From the NCBI GenBank assembly GCA_002742935.1, contig PDON01000067.1, forward strand, positions 1 to 64,000: DNA of 64,000 bases, in the 5' to 3' direction. The position numbers and the translations under genes are program-made. Source of the DNA: Candidatus Cloacimonadota bacterium. GTDB taxonomy: Bacteria; UBA4055. The notes below the pieces were generated by a model that did not search any database, was not told the origin of the DNA, and was given only the letters and a program-made list of their open reading frames with translations. Shown here one piece after another: positions 8,956-18,424 of this stretch. Each line of letters starts with the position of its first letter. Position 1 is the first letter of the stretch.

Positions 8956-9798
8956 ATGTTCCCTTTAACAGCTTTAACAATAAAAGAGAGTATTGGGAAA
9001 AAAATACTCTTGGCAATTTTTATATCAGCAACCCTATTTTTGCTTCTTATACTTTTCTTTTTAACCTTGGATGTAGTGGATGGAGCTAAAACATATGTTC
9101 AATTTCTTGGAATAAGAGAAGCTGTAGAGAACGGTAAAGATACAAGCGAAATTATCTCTAAAAACATGAAAGAGGTAGTAACACTAATCCAAGCAGGGAT
9201 TGGAGGAATTACCTATGGAATGGGGATTTTTCTAACCCTATTTGCAACTAGTGATCTTTTCCCATCTATGATAAAAAAAGGTTATATAGATCTTATAGTC
9301 TCAAAACCTTTCTCTAGAACTAGATTATTTAATGAAAGAGTTTTAGGGTCTCTTATTATTGTATCTGCACTAATACTATATATTGTAGTAGGATCTTGGT
9401 TGATCATATCGTGGAAATCTGGAGTATGGAACTACTCATTCCTTCTTTCTAGCCTTATGATAATAATTATATATTCAATCCTCTATATGTATGTACTATT
9501 TTTTAGCCTCTTAACTGGAAATGGTCGCTTTGGACTAATAATTACATATGGAATGATTGTTATCTCCCCAATCCTTTTAGCTAGAGAGAAACTTTTATCA
9601 CTACTAGGTAATAGTTGGTCTTTCCTATTTGACACACTCTACTATATAATTCCTAAGGTGTCCCATTTAGGAGAGATAGTAGTTAATCTAATTAGGGGTA
9701 AAGAGATTAACGACTTTTCTCCTCTTCTCATAACTATTGTAGGAGGTGTCATAATGTACTTTATAAATCTTTATATTTTTAACAAAAAAGATTTCTAA
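8956..9798 (+). CDS. ABC-2 type transporter permease
   Basis: 280 residues from the ATG at 8956, chosen because GAGGAG (8946-8951) sits at the right distance; an in-frame TTG at 8944 is less likely. There are about six hydrophobic helices: near residues 18-37, 78-96, 125-145, 154-180, 188-205 and 255-275. An extracytoplasmic stretch follows the first helix. The phrase DLIVSKPFSRTRLFNERVLGS is typical of NosY/ABC-2 family permeases. It pairs with the ATPase encoded 1 bp upstream. Confidence 0.88.
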   Translation: MFPLTALTIKESIGKKILLAIFISATLFLLLILFFLTLDVVDGAKTYVQFLGIREAVENGKDTSEIISKNMKEVVTLIQAGIGGITYGMGIFLTLFATSDLFPSMIKKGYIDLIVSKPFSRTRLFNERVLGSLIIVSALILYIVVGSWLIISWKSGVWNYSFLLSSLMIIIIYSILYMYVLFFSLLTGNGRFGLIITYGMIVISPILLAREKLLSLLGNSWSFLFDTLYYIIPKVSHLGEIVVNLIRGKEINDFSPLLITIVGGVIMYFINLYIFNKKDF

Positions 9799-9875
9799 AA
9801 GCGATTATTCATTGTAAATTATGAAGAGGTGTTAAATCAAATTAACTTTTCTCATATTATACAAAGTAAAAGACA

Positions 9876-9904
9876 CTGACTTAATAGATTAAAAGAGTTA
9901 CAAT
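9876..9904 (+). promoter_or_regulatory. Candidate promoter for the aldolase gene
   Basis: CTGACT (9876-9881), a 17-nt spacer, then TACAAT (9899-9904), about 35 bp before the aldolase ATG. The -10 matches 5 of 6 consensus positions and the -35 four of six. Confidence 0.4.
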
Positions 9905-9939
9905 ACATTACAGAACATTAAAACTTTATGGAGGTTATC

Positions 9940-10971
9940 ATGCCCGTTGTTAATTATCAACAGTATTGCAAAATGTTAGAGAACGCTTACAAAAACAAGT
10001 TTGCATACCCTGCTATCAATGTTACTTCAATGGCTACAGCAAATGCAGCTTTAAAGGCTTTTGCAGAACTAAAATCAGATGGAATCATTCAGGTTTCAAC
10101 AGGTGGTGGGTCCTTTGCATCCGGTCTAGGTGTAAAAGATGAGGTTCTTGGAGCAATTTCAATAGCTCAGCATGTTCATCTAATGGCTGAAAAATATGAT
10201 GTAAATATTGCACTTCATACCGATCACTGCCCTGCAAAGAAGGTTGATTCTTTCCTAATGCCTCTTATTGAAGAGACATCTAAAAGAAGAGCTAAGGGAT
10301 TACCAAACCTTTTCAACTCCCATATGTTTGATGGAGCAGAGCTTCCTTTAAAGGAGAATATGGAGATCTCTAAAAAATTGATGAAACTCTGTAAAGAGAA
10401 CGATATTATCTTAGAGGTTGAAGCCGGTGTTGTTGGTGGAGAAGAGGATGGTGTAAACAATGAAGATGTACCATCTGAAAAACTTTACACTACCCCTGAA
10501 GATATGATTGAAGTTTACAAATCTTTAGAACCTATTGGCGGTACTTTTATGTTTGCTGCTACTTTTGGTAATGTTCACGGTGTTTATAAACCGGGTAATG
10601 TTAAGTTAAGACCAAAAATTTTAAAAGATGGTCAAGATGCTCTTGCTAAAGAGTTTGGGGAAGGTGCTCACTTCTATCTTGTATTCCACGGTGGTTCAGG
10701 ATCTGAGCTTTCAGATATTCATGAAACATTGGATTATGGTGTAATCAAGATGAACATAGATACTGATACTCAATACGCTTTCACAAGACCTGTTGTTGAA
10801 CACATAATGAAAAATTACGATGGCGTTTTAAAGATTGAAGGTGAAGTTGGAAATAAAAAGGTTTATGATCCTAGATCTTACTTGAAAAAAGGTGAAGAAG
10901 CCATGGCTGAAAGAATCAAGCAAGCTATTAGAGATCTTAGATCTGAAAACACCTCTCTTTCTTTGAAATAG
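9940..10971 (+). CDS. fbaA: Class II fructose-bisphosphate aldolase
   Basis: 343 residues from the ATG at 9940. This start has GGAGG five bases upstream; an ATG at 9928 would add four residues but lacks a ribosome site. It splits fructose-1,6-bisphosphate into glyceraldehyde-3-phosphate and dihydroxyacetone phosphate. Seen: HTDHC (His93, Asp95, His96) with catalytic Asp and zinc ligand, a second zinc region in FGNVHGVYKPG, and the phosphate-binding FHGGSGS. NMDTDTQYAF-like INMDT (here MNIDTDTQYAF) is also present. Length and the GGGSFASG phrase place it in the FbaA (class IIA) branch. A strong terminator follows, so it is a single-gene unit. Confidence 0.95.
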   Translation: MPVVNYQQYCKMLENAYKNKFAYPAINVTSMATANAALKAFAELKSDGIIQVSTGGGSFASGLGVKDEVLGAISIAQHVHLMAEKYDVNIALHTDHCPAKKVDSFLMPLIEETSKRRAKGLPNLFNSHMFDGAELPLKENMEISKKLMKLCKENDIILEVEAGVVGGEEDGVNNEDVPSEKLYTTPEDMIEVYKSLEPIGGTFMFAATFGNVHGVYKPGNVKLRPKILKDGQDALAKEFGEGAHFYLVFHGGSGSELSDIHETLDYGVIKMNIDTDTQYAFTRPVVEHIMKNYDGVLKIEGEVGNKKVYDPRSYLKKGEEAMAERIKQAIRDLRSENTSLSLK

Positions 10972-11114
10972 AGTTTAGACTATCTGTAAACTTAGTATTA
11001 CTGAGTCATCAAATTTTTATGTTCAAATAACCTAGTATCTCTAGGCAATGGATCAGATAAAAATTGGATTTCTTGTACTACTCGTTTCTAACCAGTCTGA
11101 CTTTTAAACAATCT

Positions 11115-11141
11115 GGGGTGATTTTTTATTCACCCCTTTTT
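11115..11141 (+). terminator. Intrinsic terminator after the aldolase gene
   Basis: GGGGTGA (11115-11121) pairs with TCACCCC (11130-11136) and is followed by a run of T. It lies about 145 bp after the stop codon. Confidence 0.8.
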
Positions 11142-11167
11142 ATAATTATTGCAAAGAGGGTAAAAGC

Positions 11168-11614
11168 ATGAGAGAAATCAATGAGATAGTTATCCACTGT
11201 AGTGCTACAGAGTATGGAAATGTAGAGATCTTTAGGGATTGGCATGTTAATGAAAATGGTTGGGATGATATTGGATACCACTATGTAATATTGAACAGCT
11301 ATCAATGTAGAGATGATTATGTGAATAAAAAACCTAATTATGGAATGGATGGAGTATTAGAGATTGGTAGGGATATAGAGATAAGTGGAGCTCATGTAAA
11401 AGGACACAATAAAAACTCTATCGGAATCTGCTTAGTTGGTGATAGAAGCTTTACATCTTCACAATTTAGAACATTAAAAACATTAGTTTCTACCTTAAAG
11501 TCAATCTATAAAGATGCTAAGATTAAGGGTCATTGTGAATATGACACTGCTATAGCACAAGGGAAAACCTGCCCTAATATCAACCCTGATTATTTGAGAG
11601 AGTTGTTGAAATAG
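11168..11614 (+). CDS. N-acetylmuramoyl-L-alanine amidase, T7-lysozyme-like (amidase_2/PGRP fold)
   Basis: 148 residues. It should cut the bond between N-acetylmuramic acid and L-alanine in peptidoglycan. Seen: zinc ligands His10 (IHCSAT), His122 (KGHCEYD) and Cys135 (KTCPN), with Lys133 and a Tyr in IGYHYVI (37-39). These match the T7 lysozyme set (H17, Y46, H122, K128, C130). The length also matches phage lysozymes rather than chromosomal AmiD/AmpD enzymes. No signal peptide is present, which fits a phage-type endolysin, but no other phage gene is nearby. It ends 4 bp before the convergent RND gene. AGAGGG lies upstream of the ATG. Confidence 0.85.
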   Translation: MREINEIVIHCSATEYGNVEIFRDWHVNENGWDDIGYHYVILNSYQCRDDYVNKKPNYGMDGVLEIGRDIEISGAHVKGHNKNSIGICLVGDRSFTSSQFRTLKTLVSTLKSIYKDAKIKGHCEYDTAIAQGKTCPNINPDYLRELLK

Positions 11615-11617
11615 AAG

Positions 11618-14600
11618 CTAAACCTCTGCACTTCTAACAAGAGATATTAGCAATGAAAGCTTCTGCTTAAAAGATTCAACAACAACATAAAGTACAGGAA
11701 TAATGGTTAACACAAATATTGTTGAGGCTATCAAACCTCCAACAGTTACAAGTGAAAGTGTATACCAAAAGTTTTTATCAACATCTGAGTTTACAAAGAG
11801 AGGTAATACACCAAGTACGGTTGTGGTTGTAGTCATCAGGATAGGTCTAAACCTTTCCACTGTTCCATTTACCACAGAATCTAAGATATTAGCACCATTT
11901 TTCCTATAGTGGTTTATATGATTTACTAAAATAATAGAGTTGTTAACGGCAATACCTGAAAGTAAAATTGCACCCATATAGGATTCCCTATTAAAGTTAA
12001 CATCCATAAAAAAGAAGATAAGAAACACTCCAACCATACCCAAAGGAACGGTGAGGATTACAATAATAGGGTGCCAGATAGATTCAAACAGTGCTGCTGT
12101 AATCATAAATACCAAACATATAGCTATACCCACAACCATAAGTATCTCTTTCTCCTCCTCTCTACTCATAAAAGAGTAGTTAGTCTTAGAAAAGCTATAT
12201 CCTGTTGGCAACTTATAATTTTCTTGAAACTCTACATTAAACTTATTTGCTGCCTTATTTGATCCTCTATAATCATAAGCAACTATTCTACTGTATGATT
12301 GATCCTCCTTAGTAATATCGGAAAGTACTCTTTCCTTTTCTATAGTTCCGGTATTTCCTATTTTAAATGGCTTGTTCCCATAACTAAAATCCAAATCTTT
12401 AAGTTGTGCTGCTGTAAAGTTATCTGCGTCCGAATATTTTACCGAAAGATCAACCTCGCTATTGTTAATATTTATATTATCTTGGGAAGAGCCTCCAATA
12501 TTAATTTTAACATACTGAACTATATTTCTAACAGATGTTTTAAATTTGGCTAAACTCTCTCTGTCGATATTAAACACATAATTAAATAGTGTTGTTTGAG
12601 ACCAAAATCTGGAAGTTCCGTTTATATCTGTTTCTGAAACTCTACTATTACTTTTAAGAAGATCTGAAATATTTTTAGCCTCTTTTTTAAGCTCCTCATA
12701 TGAAAAACCTTTAACGGTAAATCTATTACTAAGCTGTTTGGTGGTTGTACCTCCGGCTCTGTAGGATCCGCTAGGGTTTAAAGGGTTATAGATAGTTATA
12801 CTGGGACCTGCAAAATTTCTTGCCTTAGAAACAAGCTTTGCTTCCATCTCAAAAGGATGAACGGTATATATACTATCCTCATCATAAATAACACTTATCT
12901 GACCAAAGTTACTACTTATGTAGGATTCAAACTTTTTATACCCTTTCATATCCTCTATACTTTTTTCAAATCCTGTAATTATTCTATCTGTCATATCTAT
13001 TGTTGATCCTGTAGGCATAGAAACATAGAGAGCCACAGTATCAGGAACTTTTCCGCTAAAAATCTCACCCTTGTCAACATATTTATCAAATAGATACCAA
13101 GAGGATATAATTATAAGTAGAGTAAAGATTATTGTCATTACCTTGTTTTTTATTAGAACATAAAGAACATTTTTCAAAAACAGAGGACCTTTATACTCCT
13201 TTAACTCTCTATTTCTACCTTTAGATGTAAATCTTGTAAGGGTAGGTATTAGTGTAAACGATACAAAAAGAGAGCTTATTAAAGCTGCCGATACAACTAA
13301 CGCCAAAGGTTCCCAGTATAGAGATTTTTCGCCTTGAAGATCCAAAAAAGGTATAAACACAATACATGTTGTGGAGGTAGCGGCTATAACAGGCTGAATC
13401 ATCTCTTTCCCACCTTCATAAGCGGCTCTTTTTATCTCCATTCCATTTTGAAGTTTATGGTAAATATTTTCCATTACAACAATGGAATTATCCACTAAAA
13501 GACCAAAGGCTAAAACAAGACCTGAAAGGGTAATAACATTTATTGTATTACCGGAAAAGTATAGAAAGATCATTGTCATTAAAATTGATATAATGATTGT
13601 AAGTAAAATAATAAAAGGTGTTTTAAAGTCTCTTAAAAAGAATAGAAGTACCAAAGTTATGATAGCTATACTTATAAAAGCACGATTCTTTATATCTGAA
13701 AGATCCTCTCTCATTTTTTTGGTTCTGTCAGAACTTAGGAACAGAGACATATCTTTAGGTAACTCTTTCTTTATCTCTTCAATCTTTTCAAACACTCTGT
13801 CGGCAGTATCAATGGCATTCTTACCAGCTTCCTTATCTATCTGAATAAAGATGGTAGACTTACCGTTTATTCTGTTGATTCTGTAGCTATCACTTACGCC
13901 ATCTTCTACCTTTCCTATATCTTTTAAGTAGATAGTGTTAGCACCAACCTTTTTTATTGGAATATTAAGTAGATCTGAAAAATTATTGTATCTATTATCC
14001 ATAATTACAGTAAGCTGATTACCCTTTTGGTCTATGATACCTATATCTTTCTTATTTCCCCACTCATCTATCTGTCTTCTTACGCTATACGGATTTATAT
14101 TAAATATTTTAGCTTTATCTCTATCAATTAAAACCTTTAAAGATCGCTTTGAAGCTCCGGTAATATCAATGTTTGAAACACCCTCAATAGAGGTTAGATG
14201 GTTTTCAATATTATCCTCAGCATACTTTAGAAGTGAAGAAAGATCCCTCTCACCAAAAACCTCATACCTTAAAAGTGATTCATTATCATCAATATCTCTT
14301 GGGATATATCTTCTAATGCTTACAGATCTCTTTACATCTTTAGGAAGATCCTTTTTTACCATAAAAACCTTTTCGTTGAGAGTAATATATGCCATATCCA
14401 TATCTGTATCCCTCTCATACTCAACGGTTATAATACTCATTTCAGGTTTTGATGTTGAAGAGGTTTTATGAACATAACTTAAACCCTCAATGGCAGATTC
14501 CAAAGGAGAGGTTACCTCTTTTTCCATTGTTTCAGGTGAAGCATTTTTCCAAAAACCGCTAATGGTTAGTTTAGGATACTCTGCATTTGGTTCCGGTTCA

Positions 14601-14695
14601 AATGGAAGTTTTAAAAATGAGATAACTCCTATGGTAGCCAAAGCTATATACAACATTATTGTTGTAATAGGTCTATTTATTGAAATCTTTATCAT
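11618..14695 (-). CDS. RND family efflux transporter permease (second pump of the operon)
   Basis: 1025 residues, the normal RND size. The inner-membrane proton-driven pump has two repeats, each with a large periplasmic loop. Seen: TM1 near 12-30, a conserved TM2-6 block around 335-490 with FGLLVDNSIVVMENI (the TM4 proton-relay Asp), and TM7 near 520-537. A second block lies at about 860-1010 with GIAVNNSIILVNHI. The N-terminal INRPITTIMLYIALATIGVISF is typical of the AcrB/HAE branch. It starts 3 bp after the other RND gene (14699-18412), so the two pumps and the adaptor are one operon and may form a mixed complex like MdtBC. No TolC-type outer-membrane channel gene lies in the window. Substrate unknown. 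Confidence 0.93.
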   Translation of the reverse strand: MIKISINRPITTIMLYIALATIGVISFLKLPFEPEPNAEYPKLTISGFWKNASPETMEKEVTSPLESAIEGLSYVHKTSSTSKPEMSIITVEYERDTDMDMAYITLNEKVFMVKKDLPKDVKRSVSIRRYIPRDIDDNESLLRYEVFGERDLSSLLKYAEDNIENHLTSIEGVSNIDITGASKRSLKVLIDRDKAKIFNINPYSVRRQIDEWGNKKDIGIIDQKGNQLTVIMDNRYNNFSDLLNIPIKKVGANTIYLKDIGKVEDGVSDSYRINRINGKSTIFIQIDKEAGKNAIDTADRVFEKIEEIKKELPKDMSLFLSSDRTKKMREDLSDIKNRAFISIAIITLVLLFFLRDFKTPFIILLTIIISILMTMIFLYFSGNTINVITLSGLVLAFGLLVDNSIVVMENIYHKLQNGMEIKRAAYEGGKEMIQPVIAATSTTCIVFIPFLDLQGEKSLYWEPLALVVSAALISSLFVSFTLIPTLTRFTSKGRNRELKEYKGPLFLKNVLYVLIKNKVMTIIFTLLIIISSWYLFDKYVDKGEIFSGKVPDTVALYVSMPTGSTIDMTDRIITGFEKSIEDMKGYKKFESYISSNFGQISVIYDEDSIYTVHPFEMEAKLVSKARNFAGPSITIYNPLNPSGSYRAGGTTTKQLSNRFTVKGFSYEELKKEAKNISDLLKSNSRVSETDINGTSRFWSQTTLFNYVFNIDRESLAKFKTSVRNIVQYVKINIGGSSQDNININNSEVDLSVKYSDADNFTAAQLKDLDFSYGNKPFKIGNTGTIEKERVLSDITKEDQSYSRIVAYDYRGSNKAANKFNVEFQENYKLPTGYSFSKTNYSFMSREEEKEILMVVGIAICLVFMITAALFESIWHPIIVILTVPLGMVGVFLIFFFMDVNFNRESYMGAILLSGIAVNNSIILVNHINHYRKNGANILDSVVNGTVERFRPILMTTTTTVLGVLPLFVNSDVDKNFWYTLSLVTVGGLIASTIFVLTIIPVLYVVVESFKQKLSLLISLVRSAEV

Positions 14696-14698
14696 AAC

Positions 14699-17600
14699 TT
14701 AAACCTTTAACCTCTTGAGTATTAGGTAGATAGCAGGTATAACAAAAAGGGTAAGCATTGTGGCAAAACTAAGTCCAAATATAACCGTAACTGCCAGAGG
14801 TTGTCTAAGCTCTGACGCTCCTCCAAAGGTAAAGAGCATAGGTATCATTCCAAAAACTGTTGTAATGGTTGTCATAAGAATAGGTCTCAACCTCTTCATA
14901 CCTGCACTCATAATAGCTTCAACAATAGGTGATCCTTCCTTTATTTGCCTATCTATAAACTCAACCTTAACAATAGCATCATTTACAACAATACCAATTA
15001 GTACAATAACCCCAATTACAGACATAAGATTAATGCTCAGATTAAAAACAAATAATCCAATAGTTACACCTATGAGACTAAATGGAACTGAAAGGATAAT
15101 AATAAATGGGGATAGAAGTGATTCAAATTGGGAAGCTAAAATCATATAAACAAGAGCGAGTGATAGTATAAATATAAAAATGAGTTGAGAAAAACTTTCC
15201 TTCATCTCCCTGTTCTCACCGGCTATTTCAATTTTTATATTACCGTAAAGCTCAATTGAATCAACTATATCTTGAACCTTTTTATACACAATATTAAAGT
15301 TATCAGATACAATATCTGCCGAAATAGTTATTACCCTCTTCTGGTTTTCTGTAAATATTGTTTCAGGTCCCGTTGTAAACTCCAAAATAATAAGATCTTT
15401 TAAAGGGTATATACTGCTCCCCTTTTTGTAAACAGCTGAATAGAGTTGTTCAATACTGAAATCTCTATTTATATCAACAACATTTATATCTATCTTCTCA
15501 TCATTTTTACTAAGCTCAGAAACAATGTTCCCATCTAAAATAGTTGCAATAAAATTCTCAATCTCATAAGGTGTAATATTGTATCTTACAAGATTCTCCT
15601 TTTTAAATCTTATCCTTACCTGAGGCTTATTAAAGTTAAAGTTTGAGTGTATATCCTCCAACCCTTCAACCTCTTTTAATCTCTCTATTGTAAGATTGCT
15701 TATCTCCATGAGTTCAGCTATTTTATTGCCCTTAACCTTTATCTGAAGATCCCCTCCCTCACTGTTCAAAAACTCTGAAAGAGTACTGACTTCCGTTATA
15801 TACTCAACAGTTATCATCTCATTTTGAAGAGAGTTATAGTTCTCAATCCTCCTTCTCAAATCTGAGATATAGCTATCTGTTGAAACATCTTTTTTAAGCT
15901 CTATCTTAATCTCACTTTTATATATGGCCGCTCCATTTATCTTGGATTTTTCATCAGGAGTACCACCTGAAGAAAAAACAGATTTAACATCAAGGGAGTC
16001 TGAAAGTATAATATTCTCATAATCATTTATAACTTTTTCATTTCTTTCAATTGATGTTTGAGGAGGAAAAACAACCTTTATTAGAAATTCACCACTATCA
16101 ATATCGGGAAGTAACCTCTTCTCTATCTTTAGCAATCCTAATGAGGAAACTATCAAAACAAGAAAAGTAATAAGAACTGTCTCAACGGGATATTTTAATA
16201 CCACTTTAAGCTTAGAGTGATACCATTGGGTAAACTTATCAAACAGGATCTCAAATCCACTCATTAGAGGCTTTACAAAAAAATTAACACACCAAATAAA
16301 AACACCAATCCAAAACTTAATAAGAGATGAGAAAAATTGAATAATATATTTAAGGATATTCTTTATACCACCTCTTATTGTTTCCATCTTAAGCAGTTCT
16401 CTACTACACTCTTTGTCTATCTTTCTAAGAAAATTAAAATTTACCAAGCCAAAAATATAAACTATGAAGTAAAGAAAACCTACGGAATAGACTACTACCA
16501 TAAACATATTGGTACCATAGTTCTCCTCTAGGGGTCTGTAAAAATCTTGTATCATATAGGAAAACTCATTTAGAGGGTCTAAGATTACAGACATAAAGTC
16601 AGTATTTTCAAGCAGGTATGCAACTCTATACAGTGGCTCAAAAAGATCAATCCTACTCATATACACTACAGGCATTAGAAATACAAATGAGATTAAAATG
16701 GTTATCTTATTTACTAAAAAGAATCTGAGTAATGAATATTTTTTCTCTTTCCTATTGTACAAATAAAACTCTATGAATTTAAATATAGGATCAAAAAATA
16801 TTGCAAATGAAGCGGAGTAGATAATAAGTTCAATATCCTCACCTACATCAAGCCACATAAAAAGTAGGGAAAAGAGGGTTATACTAAATGTCCAATATGT
16901 TCCCACCTTTAGAAAAGTTCCCTGCTCAAATTCAATACTGCTATCCCTCTTTTCAATAAGATCTATTTTAAGTTTGTAGAGAACGGGAAGAAGGGTTAAA
17001 GAGACAACAAGTGATGATATGAGAGAGTAGGTTACAGCTATACTCTGATCTTTAAAAATCTCACCGGCAACACCACTTATAAACACAATGGGCATAAACA
17101 CAACAATAGTTGTTATTGTAGATGCCATAACAGGCATACTAACCTCTCTGGCTCCTACTATGGCAGATTCACTCTTACTCTTACCCATCTCTCTATGTCT
17201 TGATATATTTTCTAAAATGACAATGGAGTTATCTACAAGCATACCGACACCAAGAGCAAGACCCGAAAGAGAGATTAGATTTATGGATATACCTGAAAAA
17301 TATAAGAGTGCAAAGGTTGAGATTATACTTACAGGTATTGAAAGAGCTATGTTTACAGGTGTTCTGAAATCTTTGAGAAAGAAAAATAGGGTTATAAAGG
17401 CAAGCACTCCTCCATATATAACCGCTTGCTCCACACTATCAATACTTTCATTGATAAAATCGGCTTGATCAAAAGCAATATTTATTGAAAGCTCCTTATA
17501 TCTTTCTCTAAGCTCCTCAATTATCTTTAAAACCTCTTTACTGACTTCAACAGCATTGGCATCTCCACTCTTTTTAACAAGAATACCTACACTTTCAAAA

Positions 17601-18412
17601 CCATTGTATCTCGTAAATGATCTTCTTTTCTTGTTTTCCAGAGTAACAGTAGCAATATCCGAAACAAAAAGAATAGTTCCGTTAGGAAGATATTTTACAG
17701 GGGTTTTTTCAATATCTTCCAAAGAGGAGTATGAAGATGAAATTCTAAGGTCATATATATAAACATCATCTTTTACAGAACCTCCACTCTGGATAATATT
17801 ATTTTGATCTATGGCTGCTTTAATATCTCTAAAGGAGAGATTATTGGCGTTAAGTTTACTTCTATCAACATTTACCCTTATCTCCTTCTCGTTTCCACCA
17901 ACAATATCGGCTAAACTGACACCGTCAAGCTGTTCCAATCTCTTCTTTATAACATTTTTTGTAACATTCCTTACAGAGTAGAGATCTTTTCCACTAACCG
18001 AGATACCAATTATAGGCTTCTCTGTAGGATCACTCTTTACAATATTTGATCTTTCCGCTTTCTCCGGAAGATAAACTCTATCAAGCTTTTCTCTTAAATT
18101 AACAGTGGCATAATCCATATCGGTACCCCAATTAAAATCAGCTTTTATTAAACTGATTCCTGTACCGGATATTGTAGACGTGCTTTTTAAACCTTGTATA
18201 GAACCAATTTGAGCTTCTAGTTTTGAGGTTATCTCCTTCTCAACCTCTTCAGGACCATACCCCGGATACTCTGTCCATATTGTTACAGAAGGGTAGTTTA
18301 CATCAGGAAGTAGATTTACCGGAAGTTTACTAAGTGATATAATACCAAAAGTTACAACTGCAATAAAAAACATTATTATTGTTACCGGTCTTTGTAAAAT
18401 CTGTTTAAACAT
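14699..18412 (-). CDS. RND family efflux transporter permease with extra membrane insertion
   Basis: 1237 residues, about 200 longer than standard RND pumps. The N-terminal FKQILQRPVTIIMFFIAVVTFG, a TM4 block with GVGMLVDNSIVILENI (about 405-420) and the C-terminal block with IVVNDAIVKVEFIDRQ show it is a genuine AcrB-like HAE pump. The excess length lies between the two halves, roughly residues 500-760. Several extra hydrophobic stretches occur there (for example YWTFSITLFSLLFMWL, FFLVNKITILISFVFLM, MFMVVVYSVGFLYFIVYIFG and FWIGVFIWCVNFFV), so the insertion probably adds membrane helices. The flanking halves are intact. It follows the adaptor gene by 12 bp and precedes the second pump by 3 bp. 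Confidence 0.92.
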   Translation of the reverse strand: MFKQILQRPVTIIMFFIAVVTFGIISLSKLPVNLLPDVNYPSVTIWTEYPGYGPEEVEKEITSKLEAQIGSIQGLKSTSTISGTGISLIKADFNWGTDMDYATVNLREKLDRVYLPEKAERSNIVKSDPTEKPIIGISVSGKDLYSVRNVTKNVIKKRLEQLDGVSLADIVGGNEKEIRVNVDRSKLNANNLSFRDIKAAIDQNNIIQSGGSVKDDVYIYDLRISSSYSSLEDIEKTPVKYLPNGTILFVSDIATVTLENKKRRSFTRYNGFESVGILVKKSGDANAVEVSKEVLKIIEELRERYKELSINIAFDQADFINESIDSVEQAVIYGGVLAFITLFFFLKDFRTPVNIALSIPVSIISTFALLYFSGISINLISLSGLALGVGMLVDNSIVILENISRHREMGKSKSESAIVGAREVSMPVMASTITTIVVFMPIVFISGVAGEIFKDQSIAVTYSLISSLVVSLTLLPVLYKLKIDLIEKRDSSIEFEQGTFLKVGTYWTFSITLFSLLFMWLDVGEDIELIIYSASFAIFFDPIFKFIEFYLYNRKEKKYSLLRFFLVNKITILISFVFLMPVVYMSRIDLFEPLYRVAYLLENTDFMSVILDPLNEFSYMIQDFYRPLEENYGTNMFMVVVYSVGFLYFIVYIFGLVNFNFLRKIDKECSRELLKMETIRGGIKNILKYIIQFFSSLIKFWIGVFIWCVNFFVKPLMSGFEILFDKFTQWYHSKLKVVLKYPVETVLITFLVLIVSSLGLLKIEKRLLPDIDSGEFLIKVVFPPQTSIERNEKVINDYENIILSDSLDVKSVFSSGGTPDEKSKINGAAIYKSEIKIELKKDVSTDSYISDLRRRIENYNSLQNEMITVEYITEVSTLSEFLNSEGGDLQIKVKGNKIAELMEISNLTIERLKEVEGLEDIHSNFNFNKPQVRIRFKKENLVRYNITPYEIENFIATILDGNIVSELSKNDEKIDINVVDINRDFSIEQLYSAVYKKGSSIYPLKDLIILEFTTGPETIFTENQKRVITISADIVSDNFNIVYKKVQDIVDSIELYGNIKIEIAGENREMKESFSQLIFIFILSLALVYMILASQFESLLSPFIIILSVPFSLIGVTIGLFVFNLSINLMSVIGVIVLIGIVVNDAIVKVEFIDRQIKEGSPIVEAIMSAGMKRLRPILMTTITTVFGMIPMLFTFGGASELRQPLAVTVIFGLSFATMLTLFVIPAIYLILKRLKV

Positions 18413-18424
18413 ATTTATAAAACC

